A DNA stretch of 34,418 bases from Nitrospinaceae bacterium (GTDB lineage Bacteria; Nitrospinota; Nitrospinia; Nitrospinales; VA-1). The notes under the pieces were generated by a model. The model made no database searches. It was not told the origin of the DNA and saw nothing but the letters and a program-made list of their open reading frames with translations. Location: NCBI GenBank assembly GCA_023271875.1, contig JALPWY010000017.1, positions 1 to 34,418 of the forward strand, written 5' to 3'. This document shows, in pieces, positions 1 through 9,373 of the stretch (its first letter is position 1; the number at the start of each line of letters is the position of its first letter). A program made the position numbers and the translations under genes.

Positions 1-614
<614 letters not shown>

Positions 615-1169
615 ATGGAAAATTTATTCACGGATTGTGAAAGAAAAATGAAAAATTCCCTGGATCATTTACTCCAGGAGCTTTCCAAGTTACGAACTGG
701 AAGTGCCAGCGGAGCCATCCTGGAAGGTATCAAGATAGATTATTATGGGAATCCGACTCCGCTGAACCAGGTCGCAACACTGGGTGTTCCAGACAAGCAA
801 ACCATCACAATCCAGCCCTATGATGTTTCAATTCTTAAAGACCTTGAGAAAGCCATTTTGTCATCTGATCTTGGTCTTACTCCAAATAATGACGGGAAAA
901 TTATCCGGTTGAATATCCCAGCGCTTACTGGAGAAAGACGGCAGCAATTAGTTAAAATCGTGAAGAAGTACACAGAGGAAGTCAAGGTGGCCATCCGCAA
1001 CGTGCGACGTGATTTTAACGACAAGCTCAAAACCATGGAAAAAAATCATGAAATTTCTGAAGATGATGAGAAAAGAGGCTTGGAAAAATTGCAGAAAATA
1101 ACTGACGAATGTATTAAGAAAGCCGAAAAACTCTCCGAAACCAAAGAAAAAGATGTCCTTAATGTTTGA
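615..1169 (+). CDS. frr: Ribosome recycling factor
   Basis: Splits post-termination ribosomes together with EF-G in the cytosol. The 184 residues match the usual ~185-residue length. The tRNA-shaped fold is recognisable: an N-terminal helix with LSKLRTGSAS followed by the domain II start (IDYYGNPTPLNQVATLGVPD), the IQPYD segment, then the long C-terminal helices containing LTGERRQQLVKIVKKYTEEVKVAIRN in the expected place (residues about 105-130). It starts on the base after the pyrH stop and has no separate ribosome site, so it is probably read by coupling from pyrH. The 141 bp after it (1170-1310) contain no recognisable gene or strong terminator, so the transcript may continue into uppS. 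Confidence 0.97.
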   Translation: MENLFTDCERKMKNSLDHLLQELSKLRTGSASGAILEGIKIDYYGNPTPLNQVATLGVPDKQTITIQPYDVSILKDLEKAILSSDLGLTPNNDGKIIRLNIPALTGERRQQLVKIVKKYTEEVKVAIRNVRRDFNDKLKTMEKNHEISEDDEKRGLEKLQKITDECIKKAEKLSETKEKDVLNV

Positions 1170-1310
1170 TGATTACCCTATAATAGGCATCTACAATTTT
1201 TGTCACAAACGGAAGGCAATTAACGACCTAAACTAAAATATTGACGTGCTTTCTAACTCGATGGGTGAATCTAAACCAATTCTTAAAGTTTCATAACCAT
1301 ATTTAATCTG

Positions 1311-2078
1311 ATGGATCTTTCCTCGATAAACTCCTCATTACTTGAAGAACTGGACCTTACTCAAATGCCTCGACATATCGCTGTCATCATGGACGGCAAT
1401 GGGCGCTGGGCGAATAAAAACTCGCTTCCGAGGATACAAGGTCACTGGGAAGGGGTAAAAACTGTGGATCGTACCGTCTCCCTGTGTCGCAAACTCGATA
1501 TTGAAGCCCTCACGCTATACTCCTTTTCAGATGAAAATTGGAGTCGCCCACCTATCGAAATCAATACACTGATGAAAATTCTGGACCATTACCTGAACAA
1601 AGAACTCGAACGAATGAAAAATGAAAATATTCGTTTTCATACAATAGGTCAACTCGAGGACCTCCCACCTGAGATTCAGAAACTTATCTCACACACAATG
1701 GATTACACAAAGGACTGTGATGGTATGACACTTACCCTCGCGCTGAGTTATGGAGGGCGCCAGGAAATTTTAAAATCGGTTCAGCAAATAGCAGACAAGG
1801 TACACACCGGTGAATTGCGCGTGGAAGACATTGATTATTCCGTCTTCGAAAAATTTCTACAAACAAAGTCTCTTCCAGACCCAGATCTGTTGATAAGAAC
1901 AAGCGGTGAAATGCGAATCAGCAACTTTCTTTTGTACCAGATAGCATACACCGAACTGCATTACACTAAGGTACTGTGGCCCGAATTTAAAGAAGAAGAT
2001 TTGCTTCATGCGATCATTGATTTTCAAAAACGAGAGCGACGGTTTGGCATGACCCAAGAACAGATTATAAAATCGTGA
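1311..2078 (+). CDS. uppS: Isoprenyl transferase (undecaprenyl diphosphate synthase)
   Basis: A cis-prenyltransferase that extends farnesyl diphosphate with IPP to undecaprenyl diphosphate, the lipid carrier for peptidoglycan and surface glycans. The signature IAVIMDGNGRWA lies at residues 23-34 with the catalytic Asp at 28; YSFSDENWSRP and RTSGEMRISNFLLYQIAYTELHYT, the C-terminal substrate-binding arginine motif, follow. The length of 255 residues is normal. No clear Shine-Dalgarno precedes the ATG at 1311; an internal ATG at 1365 (MPRHIAVIMDG) is possible. The N-terminal LEELDLTQ before it resembles the leader of family members, so the longer form was chosen. It precedes cdsA, dxr and ispF, a usual lipid/isoprenoid cluster. 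Confidence 0.95.
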   Translation: MDLSSINSSLLEELDLTQMPRHIAVIMDGNGRWANKNSLPRIQGHWEGVKTVDRTVSLCRKLDIEALTLYSFSDENWSRPPIEINTLMKILDHYLNKELERMKNENIRFHTIGQLEDLPPEIQKLISHTMDYTKDCDGMTLTLALSYGGRQEILKSVQQIADKVHTGELRVEDIDYSVFEKFLQTKSLPDPDLLIRTSGEMRISNFLLYQIAYTELHYTKVLWPEFKEEDLLHAIIDFQKRERRFGMTQEQIIKS

Positions 2079-2133
2079 TTATTTTTTCTCAAAATCCAAT
2101 TTTATCCCCATAGAACAAGGTAGAGGGTAGTCA

Positions 2134-2925
2134 TTGAAACGAGTGCTAACAGGTATTGTTGCCGTTCCCATTGTTGTGGGAATCGTGTTTTACGGTTCTC
2201 CTTTATTGTTTCTCTCGCTTGTGGCGGCTGTTACCCTAATGGGAGTGCATGAATATTTTACTATCATTGAACGGATTGGTATTAGTGGGTTCCCCATCCA
2301 TGGAATCATTTTGAGTTTTTTGCTCCTCCTTAGTTTTTATTTTAATGGAAGCTTTATGATGGAATGGGGACTAATTGCGAGTGTAACTCTTTTCGCAGCG
2401 TGTTTTTTTCATGAAGATAACAACGTTAAGCTCGCTATAGACCAAATTTCCTTTACCCTGTTTGGCGTTCTTTATGTCGCGGGTCTTGGTGGATACTACC
2501 TCCTCATCCGAAACTTTGAAGATGGCGAACGCCTAATTTTTTTCCTGCTTCTCATTGTATGGGTAGGTGATATTGCAGCGTACTACTGGGGAAAACATTT
2601 TGGTAAAAAACCTCTAGCTCCTGTTGTAAGCCCAAATAAAACCATGGAAGGTGCCATTGCCGGTCTTGCGGGAAATATAGTAGCTGGGGCGATTGCCGGA
2701 TATTGGCTTTTGGGCCATATAGCGATGGCACATTGTTTATTTGTTGCTCTTATTTGCGGTGCCATCGGGCAGTTTGGGGATCTTGCAGAGTCTTTATTAA
2801 AGCGTCATGCAGGGATTAAAAACTCCGGGGATGTTCTCCCTGGGCATGGTGGAATTTTGGACCGTATCGATAGTCTTTTATTTGCCGGGCCTATGTTTTA
2901 TTGTTATTTTAAACTTGTACTCTAA
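2134..2925 (+). CDS. cdsA: Phosphatidate cytidylyltransferase (CDP-diglyceride synthase)
   Basis: Inner-membrane enzyme that makes CDP-diacylglycerol from phosphatidic acid and CTP, the entry to phospholipid head-group synthesis. It has 263 residues, many hydrophobic segments and the C-terminal family signature from SLLKRHAGIK to LPGHGGILDRIDS. Within that signature the usual Lys-Asp (KDSG) reads Lys-Asn (KNSG, codon AAC), a one-base difference from Asp; the rest of the signature is intact. The start is TTG at 2134, chosen because an AGAGGG ribosome site (2122-2127) precedes it at proper spacing and the protein then begins MKRVLTGIVAVPIVV, the usual N-terminus. It lies between uppS and dxr. 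Confidence 0.94.
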   Translation: MKRVLTGIVAVPIVVGIVFYGSPLLFLSLVAAVTLMGVHEYFTIIERIGISGFPIHGIILSFLLLLSFYFNGSFMMEWGLIASVTLFAACFFHEDNNVKLAIDQISFTLFGVLYVAGLGGYYLLIRNFEDGERLIFFLLLIVWVGDIAAYYWGKHFGKKPLAPVVSPNKTMEGAIAGLAGNIVAGAIAGYWLLGHIAMAHCLFVALICGAIGQFGDLAESLLKRHAGIKNSGDVLPGHGGILDRIDSLLFAGPMFYCYFKLVL

Positions 2926-2999
2926 TACGTTTTCTTCCTCCGATACAAGCTATAGCAAGTTAGTATCGGGAAATTAATCCAAAGTTTTAGTATCCGCTC

Positions 3000-4154
3000 A
3001 TGAAAACGATTTCCATTTTGGGTTCTACCGGATCTATTGGGGTCAATACCCTCGACGTTGTTCGACAAAACCGAGACCGTTTTACGGTTGCGGCCATGGT
3101 CGCCGGAAGCAATGTTGAGCTTTTTGCCGAGCAAGTTAAAGAATTCAAACCCTCTCTCGTTTCTGTTTTCAACCTTTCCAAGGTTGGCGAGCTTAAGGAA
3201 CTACTTCAAGGGGAAGATATAGAAATTCTTTCTGGTGAAAAAGGTTCCATTAAAGTTGCAACTCACCCTGATGCATCGCTGGTGATCTCTGCTATCGTCG
3301 GTAGTGCTGGCTTGGTACCTTCCTTGGCGGCTATTCAATCGAATAAGGATCTTGCTCTTGCCAATAAGGAAACCCTGGTGGTTGCCGGGGAACTGATACT
3401 CCGTGAGGCGAAAAACAAGATTAATCTTATCCCGATTGATAGTGAACACAGTGCTATTCTTCAGGCGCTAACCGGAGAAAAAAAGGAACACGTTAAAAAA
3501 ATTATTCTTACAGGTTCCGGTGGACCATTCCGCACTTTTGCAAAAGAGAAAATGGCAAACGTCACTGTTAAGGAAGCACTCAATCATCCCAACTGGACAA
3601 TGGGGGCAAAAATAACGATTGATTCTGCAACGATGATGAATAAGGGGTTGGAGTACATTGAGGCGAAATGGTTGTTCGGACTTGATACTCCCGTAGAAAT
3701 CATTGTTCATCCACAAAGCATCATCCATTCGATGATTGAATTTGTTGATACTTCTGTCATGGCTCAGTTGGGTATACCTGATATGCGGGTTCCTATTGCA
3801 TATGCCTTGACTTTTCCTGATCGAATAGAGTGCCCATTACCAACCTTAAATCTTGCAGCGATAAAGCAGTTAACCTTTGAAGAACCGGATTATGAAAAGT
3901 TTCCCTGCATCAAGCTGGCCCAGGACTCTCTAGAGGCAGGCCACAGTATGCCAGCAGTCCTCAATGCCGCAAATGAAGTTGCTGTGCAAGCTTTTCTTGA
4001 TGAAAATATTCCCTTCAAAGATATTGCTGAAACAATCCGAATGGCCATGAATAATCACAAGCCTCATACCATAGAATCACTTGAAGACGTTCAATCCGCG
4101 GACCGCTGGGCGCGCGAAGAAGTAAGGAAATTGATCACCGTAACAACGCATTGA
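3000..4154 (+). CDS. dxr: 1-deoxy-D-xylulose 5-phosphate reductoisomerase
   Basis: Converts DXP to MEP with NADPH, the first committed step of the MEP isoprenoid pathway in the cytosol. The 384-residue length is standard. Motifs seen in order are the NADPH-binding GSTGSIG (residues 8-14), [11 protein letters not shown], the metal-site region [15 protein letters not shown], the flexible-loop/substrate region [36 protein letters not shown] and [10 protein letters not shown]. All positions known to matter in the family seem present. It is followed 22 bp later by ispF, so two MEP enzymes are adjacent. In many bacteria dxr is followed by the site-2 protease gene rseP; that gene is not here. Confidence 0.97.
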   Translation: MKTISILGSTGSIGVNTLDVVRQNRDRFTVAAMVAGSNVELFAEQVKEFKPSLVSVFNLSKVGELKELLQGEDIEILSGEKGSIKVATHPDASLVISAIVGSAGLVPSLAAIQSNKDLALANKETLVVAGELILREAKNKINLIPIDSEHSAILQALTGEKKEHVKKIILTGSGGPFRTFAKEKMANVTVKEALNHPNWTMGAKITIDSATMMNKGLEYIEAKWLFGLDTPVEIIVHPQSIIHSMIEFVDTSVMAQLGIPDMRVPIAYALTFPDRIECPLPTLNLAAIKQLTFEEPDYEKFPCIKLAQDSLEAGHSMPAVLNAANEVAVQAFLDENIPFKDIAETIRMAMNNHKPHTIESLEDVQSADRWAREEVRKLITVTTH

Positions 4155-4176
4155 CCTAAAAAAACTTCATTCAGCT

Positions 4177-4653
4177 ATGTACAGAATAGGAAACGGATAC
4201 GATGTTCACCGTTTGATAAAAGGGCGTAAACTCATTCTCGGAGGTGTGGATATCCCACACGGTCTTGGACTCGATGGGCATTCTGATGCCGATGTCCTGT
4301 GCCACGCGCTGTGTGATTCACTTCTAGGAGCCTCCGGCGCGGGTGACCTCGGAAAATATTTCCCCGATACGGATAACAAATGGAAAGGCGTCTCTAGTTT
4401 AGTCTTGTTGGAAAAATCCGGTGAACTGGTCGCTGAACGCGGTTTCCTAATCTCCAATATTGATACCACCATCGTTGCACAACAACCAAAAATTGGCCCG
4501 CATATTGAGTCGATGACTACAAATATCTCTGAAACCCTTAAAATTGATCCCACTCAAATTAATATTAAGGCAACCACTACCGAACGACTCGGATTCACAG
4601 GGCGCGAAGAGGGGATTGCCGCTTACGCCGTCGCCCTTCTGCAGGCCAAATAG
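4177..4653 (+). CDS. ispF: 2-C-methyl-D-erythritol 2,4-cyclodiphosphate synthase
   Basis: Cyclises CDP-ME 2-phosphate to MEcPP with release of CMP, the fifth step of the MEP pathway; it works as a trimer with zinc. The 158 residues are full length. The zinc ligands are visible as D9 and H11 in GYDVHRL and H43 in the [18 protein letters not shown] block. [10 protein letters not shown], the [16 protein letters not shown] block and [19 protein letters not shown] follow as expected. It sits closely behind dxr and probably shares its transcript. The 149 bp that follow (4654-4802) show no gene and no convincing hairpin terminator. Confidence 0.97.
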   Translation: MYRIGNGYDVHRLIKGRKLILGGVDIPHGLGLDGHSDADVLCHALCDSLLGASGAGDLGKYFPDTDNKWKGVSSLVLLEKSGELVAERGFLISNIDTTIVAQQPKIGPHIESMTTNISETLKIDPTQINIKATTTERLGFTGREEGIAAYAVALLQAK

Positions 4654-4802
4654 CTGCTGAAATCCAACTCCCAAGCAAAAACATCTTAGCTAACTTCGTC
4701 TAGCTCCCAATATTTTGTGAGACAAAAACCTTAGAATCTAAACCTCCATCTCTACTAACTGATATAACATAAATTTATTACTGAAAAACAATCTGTTTAA
4801 AC

Positions 4803-6809
4803 ATGAAAAAAATAATCTGTGTTTTACTGGGCGTATTGATATTAGCTGTGTATTGGAAAGTTCAATACCACGAGTTCGTCAATTATGACGATGGCCGTTA
4901 TATAACAGAAAATAAACATATAAGGGATTTTTCGAAAGAAAATTTTATCTGGGCGTTTACCAGTTCATATGCCGCCAACTGGCACCCCATTACCTGGTTA
5001 TCGCACATGCTGGACATTCGTCTTTATGGGTTAAATCCGAAAGGTCACCACCTAACCAGCCTGGCACTTCATATAGCGAATTCACTACTTTTATTTTTAG
5101 TCTTTGCGCGAATGACGGGGTCAATTTGGAGAAGCTGCTTTGTTGCCTCATTGTTTGCTTTTCATCCCATCAATATTGAGTCTGTTGCATGGGCGGCAGA
5201 ACGTAAAAATGTCTTGAGCACCTTTTTCTGGTTGTTGACGACGTGGGCTTATGTTCACTATATCCAGAAAAGAAATTTAGCCAGATACAGTATGGTCGTT
5301 CTATTTTTCGCACTTGGCTTAATGTCGAAAGCCATGCTGGTAACCTTACCCTTTGTCTTGCTGTTACTTGATTATTGGCCCTTAAAACGTTTCGAGATAG
5401 CACATCTTCAAAGAATTTTTTCGGGTGATACGCAAAATCAAATTGGAAATAAAAAGAAACTTTTAAATTTAATTTTTGAAAAAATTCCCCTTCTATTTTT
5501 AGTAGTTGGTTCCTGCATCGTTACATTATCAGCACAAAAATTGGCAGGGGCCATCGTATCTATTGAAACTGTACAAACAACAACACGTATCAGTAATGCA
5601 CTCGTTTCATATTTAGTTTATTTAGAAAAAATGATGTGGCCTAAAGATTTTTCAGTTTTTTATCCTTACCCTTTTGGTGAATCATATATGTGGAAGAGCC
5701 TGGTGAGTGGCTTTGTTTTAACAGGCATAACAATAATAACATTACGACTGATCAAAAAGGCTCCTTATCTTTCCGTTGGTTGGCTTTGGTACCTTGGGAC
5801 CTTAATACCTACTATTGGATTGGTTCAGGTTGGACAGCAGGCGATGGCCGACAGATATGCATACGTCCCTCTAATTGGAATATTTATCATCATCGCATGG
5901 GGGCTGTCGGACCTTTTACAAAATTATCCTTTTAGAAAGAAGCTGTTGTCTGTTTTATCAGGAATATTTTTTTCTGTACTAATAACATTAACCTCGATCC
6001 AGTTGCAATACTGGGAAAACAGCGTAAAACTTTTCGAACATGCTATTGAAGTTACTGATAAGAAATATCCTAGTTTTGTCGGTATATACAGTAACCTTGG
6101 TGTCGTCCTAAATCAGCAAATGAAGTTTGAAGAGGCTATGGTTCATCTTAAAAGTGCGGTCAAACTTCAACCCACCTATTCCGAAGCACATAACAATCTT
6201 GGCAATGCCTTAAGCGGATTGAATCGTTTCCAAGAAGCTAATATTTCCTATAAAGAAGCAATTAGACTTAAACCTGATTATCCAGAAGCACACAATAATC
6301 TTGCTAATTCTCTAAGTAAAAAGCGGGAGGATTTAGAGGAGGCTATTTTTCACTACAAGAAAGCTATTCAACTCAAACCAGAATTTTACGAAGCGCATTT
6401 CAATTTAGGAGTAACCTTAAATAAATGGAATTATTCTGATCAGGCTATTGGTCACCTGCAAGAAGCAATTAGACTTGAACCGAATTTATCTGAATCACAT
6501 TTAGCTCTTGGAAATATTTTGATCCAGAAAAATAACTTTGAAACGGCTATAGATCACCTCGAAACTACCATCAAAATCGATCCGAATAATGCCATCGCCC
6601 ATAACAGTCTTGGAAGTGCTTTAGGAGAACAAGGGAATTTTAAGCAAGCCATTGCACATCTCAACACCGCAATAAAAATTAACCCCCACTATGTAGAGGC
6701 CCACCAGAATCTTGGTACAGCATTATCAATCCTGGGGCAGTCTGATAAATCAGATGATCATTTTAAAATTGCTAAAGAACTTGCGGTTAATGAAAAGTTA
6801 AAACAATGA
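4803..6809 (+). CDS. TMTC-like GT-C membrane protein with C-terminal TPR repeats
   Basis: A predicted inner-membrane protein of 668 residues with two parts. Residues about 1-415 are polytopic and begin, after the first hydrophobic segment, with NYDDGRYI: Asp29-Asp30 sit in the first periplasmic loop where GT-C glycosyltransferases carry their catalytic acid. Further family landmarks are HPITWLSHMLD, FAFHPINIESVAWAAERKN and ADRYAYVPLIG. Residues about 425-668 contain seven consecutive TPR units (pattern AHNNLGNAL...A...Y..AI.L.P). The architecture matches TMTC-type proteins, which in animals are O-mannosyltransferases using dolichol-phosphate-mannose; bacterial relatives are mostly uncharacterised. 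Its stop overlaps the next gene by four bases (ATGA). Three paralogues lie at 19753-25800. Sugar donor and acceptor are unknown. Confidence 0.85.
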   Translation: MKKIICVLLGVLILAVYWKVQYHEFVNYDDGRYITENKHIRDFSKENFIWAFTSSYAANWHPITWLSHMLDIRLYGLNPKGHHLTSLALHIANSLLLFLVFARMTGSIWRSCFVASLFAFHPINIESVAWAAERKNVLSTFFWLLTTWAYVHYIQKRNLARYSMVVLFFALGLMSKAMLVTLPFVLLLLDYWPLKRFEIAHLQRIFSGDTQNQIGNKKKLLNLIFEKIPLLFLVVGSCIVTLSAQKLAGAIVSIETVQTTTRISNALVSYLVYLEKMMWPKDFSVFYPYPFGESYMWKSLVSGFVLTGITIITLRLIKKAPYLSVGWLWYLGTLIPTIGLVQVGQQAMADRYAYVPLIGIFIIIAWGLSDLLQNYPFRKKLLSVLSGIFFSVLITLTSIQLQYWENSVKLFEHAIEVTDKKYPSFVGIYSNLGVVLNQQMKFEEAMVHLKSAVKLQPTYSEAHNNLGNALSGLNRFQEANISYKEAIRLKPDYPEAHNNLANSLSKKREDLEEAIFHYKKAIQLKPEFYEAHFNLGVTLNKWNYSDQAIGHLQEAIRLEPNLSESHLALGNILIQKNNFETAIDHLETTIKIDPNNAIAHNSLGSALGEQGNFKQAIAHLNTAIKINPHYVEAHQNLGTALSILGQSDKSDDHFKIAKELAVNEKLKQ

Positions 6810-8452
6810 ATCATAAAAAAATTTTGGAAAATCAGCCAGGGAGGGGGGTATTTTTACGGTACTGGGATCTAATCTCTTTATTCGTTATCCTGTTAATCAT
6901 AACAAAACTAAGATTCCCTTTTCTGGAAATTCCTCTCGAACGTGATGAGGGTGCCTATGCCTATATGGCTCAATTACTTTTAGAGGGAATCTCTCCTTAC
7001 ACCCAAGCATACTCGCTTTACTTTCCGGGTCTCTTTATAATCTACGCATTAACTTTTCTTATCCTCGGCCAAACTATTTTTGCAATTCACTTTTGCTTGC
7101 TGATCGCTAATTTAATCACCATTGTTATTATTTTTTTGATTGGGAAAAAAATTTTTGATTCATTAACAGGGATCGTCTCTGGAGCAACCTTCGGTTTACT
7201 CGGATTAAACCCCCATGCTCAAGGATTATTTTCACACGGTGAACCTTTTACCATGCTGTTCATCTGCTCTGGGATTTATATTTTATTACTCGGTATCGAT
7301 TCAAAAAAAAAATCACTATTTCTATGGAGCGGGTTATTTTTTGGATTAGGGTTATTAATCAAACAAAATGCTCTCGTTTTCATCGGGTTACCTGTCGTTT
7401 ATTTTTATTTGGCATTATTTAAAAAATCTCATCGAAGCAGGAGGTCTTGGTTTGACGCATTATTTTTTTTTACATTCGGGTATTTTATACCGTTAGCTAT
7501 TTTCTTTATTTTCTGTTTGATAACAGGCTCGTGGGAGCAAATGTTGTTCTGGACTTTTATCATGCCGACAGAAATGACCCCCCCTATCTCAATGACAAGG
7601 GCCGTTTATCAATTTAAAATCTTAGCCCTCCCTATTATCAAATCATCTCCACTATTTTTTTGGACCGCAGCTATAGGTCTTCTGAGTTTTTTGTGGGACA
7701 AGACCTCACGGTTTGCAGTCCTCCTCATAGTTATATTTTTGGTTTTTTCTTTTTTTACCATGTCCTTGGTTTTTTATTTTCGTGCCCATTATTTTCTTTG
7801 TCTTTTTCCCGCTATAGCTCTCCTGACTGGAGTAGGATTTTATTCAATGAATAACCTTATAAAAAAAATATCCTTAAGAAAAATAAATCCCGTAATCACT
7901 GCTGGATTTGTTTTCCTTTTCTTTTCTTATTCAATATTTGATCAACGTAAATTTTTTTTTCAAACAAACCCAGAAGTAGCCTCTCGAATAATATATGGGA
8001 ATAACCCTTTTCCTGAGTCGCTTGTTATTGCAGATTATATCAAGGAGCACAGTTCACCATCGGATAACATCGCTATCTTGGGGTCTGAACCGCAAATTTT
8101 GTTTTATGCAGATAGAATCTCATCCTCCAAGCATATATTCATGTACTACCTGATGGGAAACCATTTGCATGCGCTGACTATGCAAAAAGAAGCGATGGCC
8201 GACATTGAACTAATGAAACCGCCTATCCTTATAAATGTAGTAATCCCAACTTCATGGTTATTCCAAAAAGATTCCAAGTCTATGCTTTTTCACTGGCTTG
8301 ATGGTTTTGTATCGAGAAATTACAAACTTGCGGGGGTTGTGGAAATTCAGGATCTCAACACTACAAACTATTACTGGGGGGTGGATACAACAAAGTTTGT
8401 ACCTAAAGAATCTAATTTTATCCAAATATATCAGCGTAAGCAAAGTTCATAA
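6806..8452 (+). CDS. GT39/ArnT-like polyprenyl-phosphate glycosyltransferase
   Basis: A polytopic inner-membrane protein of 548 residues. After the first transmembrane segment comes LERDEGAYAYMAQLLLEGISPY, with Asp47-Glu48 placed like the catalytic acids of PMT/ArnT-type GT-C enzymes, followed by YFPGLFIIYAL as in the family. About ten further hydrophobic segments run to residue ~390, and a soluble C-terminal part (about 390-548) would face the periplasm. Such enzymes transfer a sugar from a polyprenyl-phosphate donor to a lipid, protein or glycan; the substrate cannot be read from the sequence. Its ATG overlaps the stop of the upstream TMTC-like gene (ATGA), so the two proteins are made together and may act in one pathway. 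It ends 49 bp before a terminator that serves the opposite strand. Confidence 0.85.
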   Translation: MNHKKILENQPGRGVFLRYWDLISLFVILLIITKLRFPFLEIPLERDEGAYAYMAQLLLEGISPYTQAYSLYFPGLFIIYALTFLILGQTIFAIHFCLLIANLITIVIIFLIGKKIFDSLTGIVSGATFGLLGLNPHAQGLFSHGEPFTMLFICSGIYILLLGIDSKKKSLFLWSGLFFGLGLLIKQNALVFIGLPVVYFYLALFKKSHRSRRSWFDALFFFTFGYFIPLAIFFIFCLITGSWEQMLFWTFIMPTEMTPPISMTRAVYQFKILALPIIKSSPLFFWTAAIGLLSFLWDKTSRFAVLLIVIFLVFSFFTMSLVFYFRAHYFLCLFPAIALLTGVGFYSMNNLIKKISLRKINPVITAGFVFLFFSYSIFDQRKFFFQTNPEVASRIIYGNNPFPESLVIADYIKEHSSPSDNIAILGSEPQILFYADRISSSKHIFMYYLMGNHLHALTMQKEAMADIELMKPPILINVVIPTSWLFQKDSKSMLFHWLDGFVSRNYKLAGVVEIQDLNTTNYYWGVDTTKFVPKESNFIQIYQRKQSS

Positions 8453-8500
8453 TAAAAACTTGGCGCGACCTTTAAAGTGCGTAAGGGAAGAATGAAAAAA

Positions 8501-8531
8501 TAGGGTCAACCACACAAAGTGGTTGACCCTA
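8501..8531 (-). terminator. Rho-independent terminator of the secreted-protein genes
   Basis: A perfect 13-bp stem (8501-8513 with 8519-8531, TAGGGTCAACCAC/GTGGTTGACCCTA) closes a 5-base loop. On the minus strand the stem is followed by six T residues (8495-8500). It lies 18 bp beyond the stop of the gene at 8550. The plus-strand side has no T tract, so it mainly serves the minus strand, although it also separates the convergent plus-strand gene. Confidence 0.93.
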
Positions 8532-8549
8532 TCATTGACCCAAAATAAC

Positions 8550-9308
8550 TTAGTTAACACCTCGTCCCACACCTGCGTTATCTGTTACTACGATGGTGTG
8601 CCCAGTGGCCTCAAGGGGCGTCGTAATCCCAGACACATTGGAATCATGCATATCTCCTACAAACTCGAGGGCAAAACCAGCACCATTCGCTGACTGGTAA
8701 ACCACACCCCACATAGAAAGCTGGTTAAGATTATCGTGTCTATATAATTCATCGTCAGCTATATATGTACCAGGACGATCAGCCGCAGTAGTAGAAAAAT
8801 TCGGGGACGTGCCTATTGACCACGCCTTGATGTTGCCAAACTGGTTGCCATCTGTCGTAGTGATTAGATGCGTCTGGGTATCGGTGAATGCGGCGTTGTT
8901 AGCGTTAATGGTGGAATGACTCTGGTTAACAATAAAAACCCGGTGAGTCTCACCAGCTGAAACCGTAAACACGGCAGCCCTTCCAGCTGCAGTATTCGGA
9001 ACCGTGACCATATCCAGCGCTTCAATCACCACTCCGATAGAAGTATGAGCCGTAGCAAGAGACGGATGAGAGACACCAATAAAGGTATACGAGTCATTAG
9101 CTACCACTTGCGCATAAGGCGCGATGGCGATACGAGCATTCCATCCAGGACCATTAGCACAATTACCACCATCAGCAGATTTGGACGAGTTGATTTGAGC
9201 CTCACATGGTGCAGACGTTACCGCCGGCGAAGATTGAGCGGGGGAGGGAAGGACCATCATCCCAAGCCCAATCATAACAAGCATTAAAAATAAATTTAAT
9301 TTTTTCAT
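8550..9308 (-). CDS. Secreted protein of unknown function, paralogue 1
   Basis: The product is not a family I recognise. It begins with a classical signal peptide (MKKLNLFLMLVMIGLGMMVLPSPAQSSPA, cleavage probably near the AQS-SPA region) and has no later membrane segment, so it should be exported. The mature part is rich in Ser, Thr, Ala and Asn, has two Cys near its N-terminus (APCEAQ, GGNCANG) and looks beta-rich. It aligns with the neighbour at 9374 over SYTFIGVSHPSL, IGVVIEAL, FTVSAGETHRVFIV, STIN and GFALEFVGDMHDS. The ATG at 9306-9308 was chosen over the TTG three bases upstream because AGGGAG lies 8 bases before it. It is downstream of the paralogue by about 65 bp and is followed by a strong terminator. 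Confidence 0.8.
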   Translation of the reverse strand: MKKLNLFLMLVMIGLGMMVLPSPAQSSPAVTSAPCEAQINSSKSADGGNCANGPGWNARIAIAPYAQVVANDSYTFIGVSHPSLATAHTSIGVVIEALDMVTVPNTAAGRAAVFTVSAGETHRVFIVNQSHSTINANNAAFTDTQTHLITTTDGNQFGNIKAWSIGTSPNFSTTAADRPGTYIADDELYRHDNLNQLSMWGVVYQSANGAGFALEFVGDMHDSNVSGITTPLEATGHTIVVTDNAGVGRGVN

Positions 9309-9373
9309 CAATTATTCTCCCTAATATATCTTTAGCCAATCACTTGGCATAAATTTAAATTATGAAACATCCA

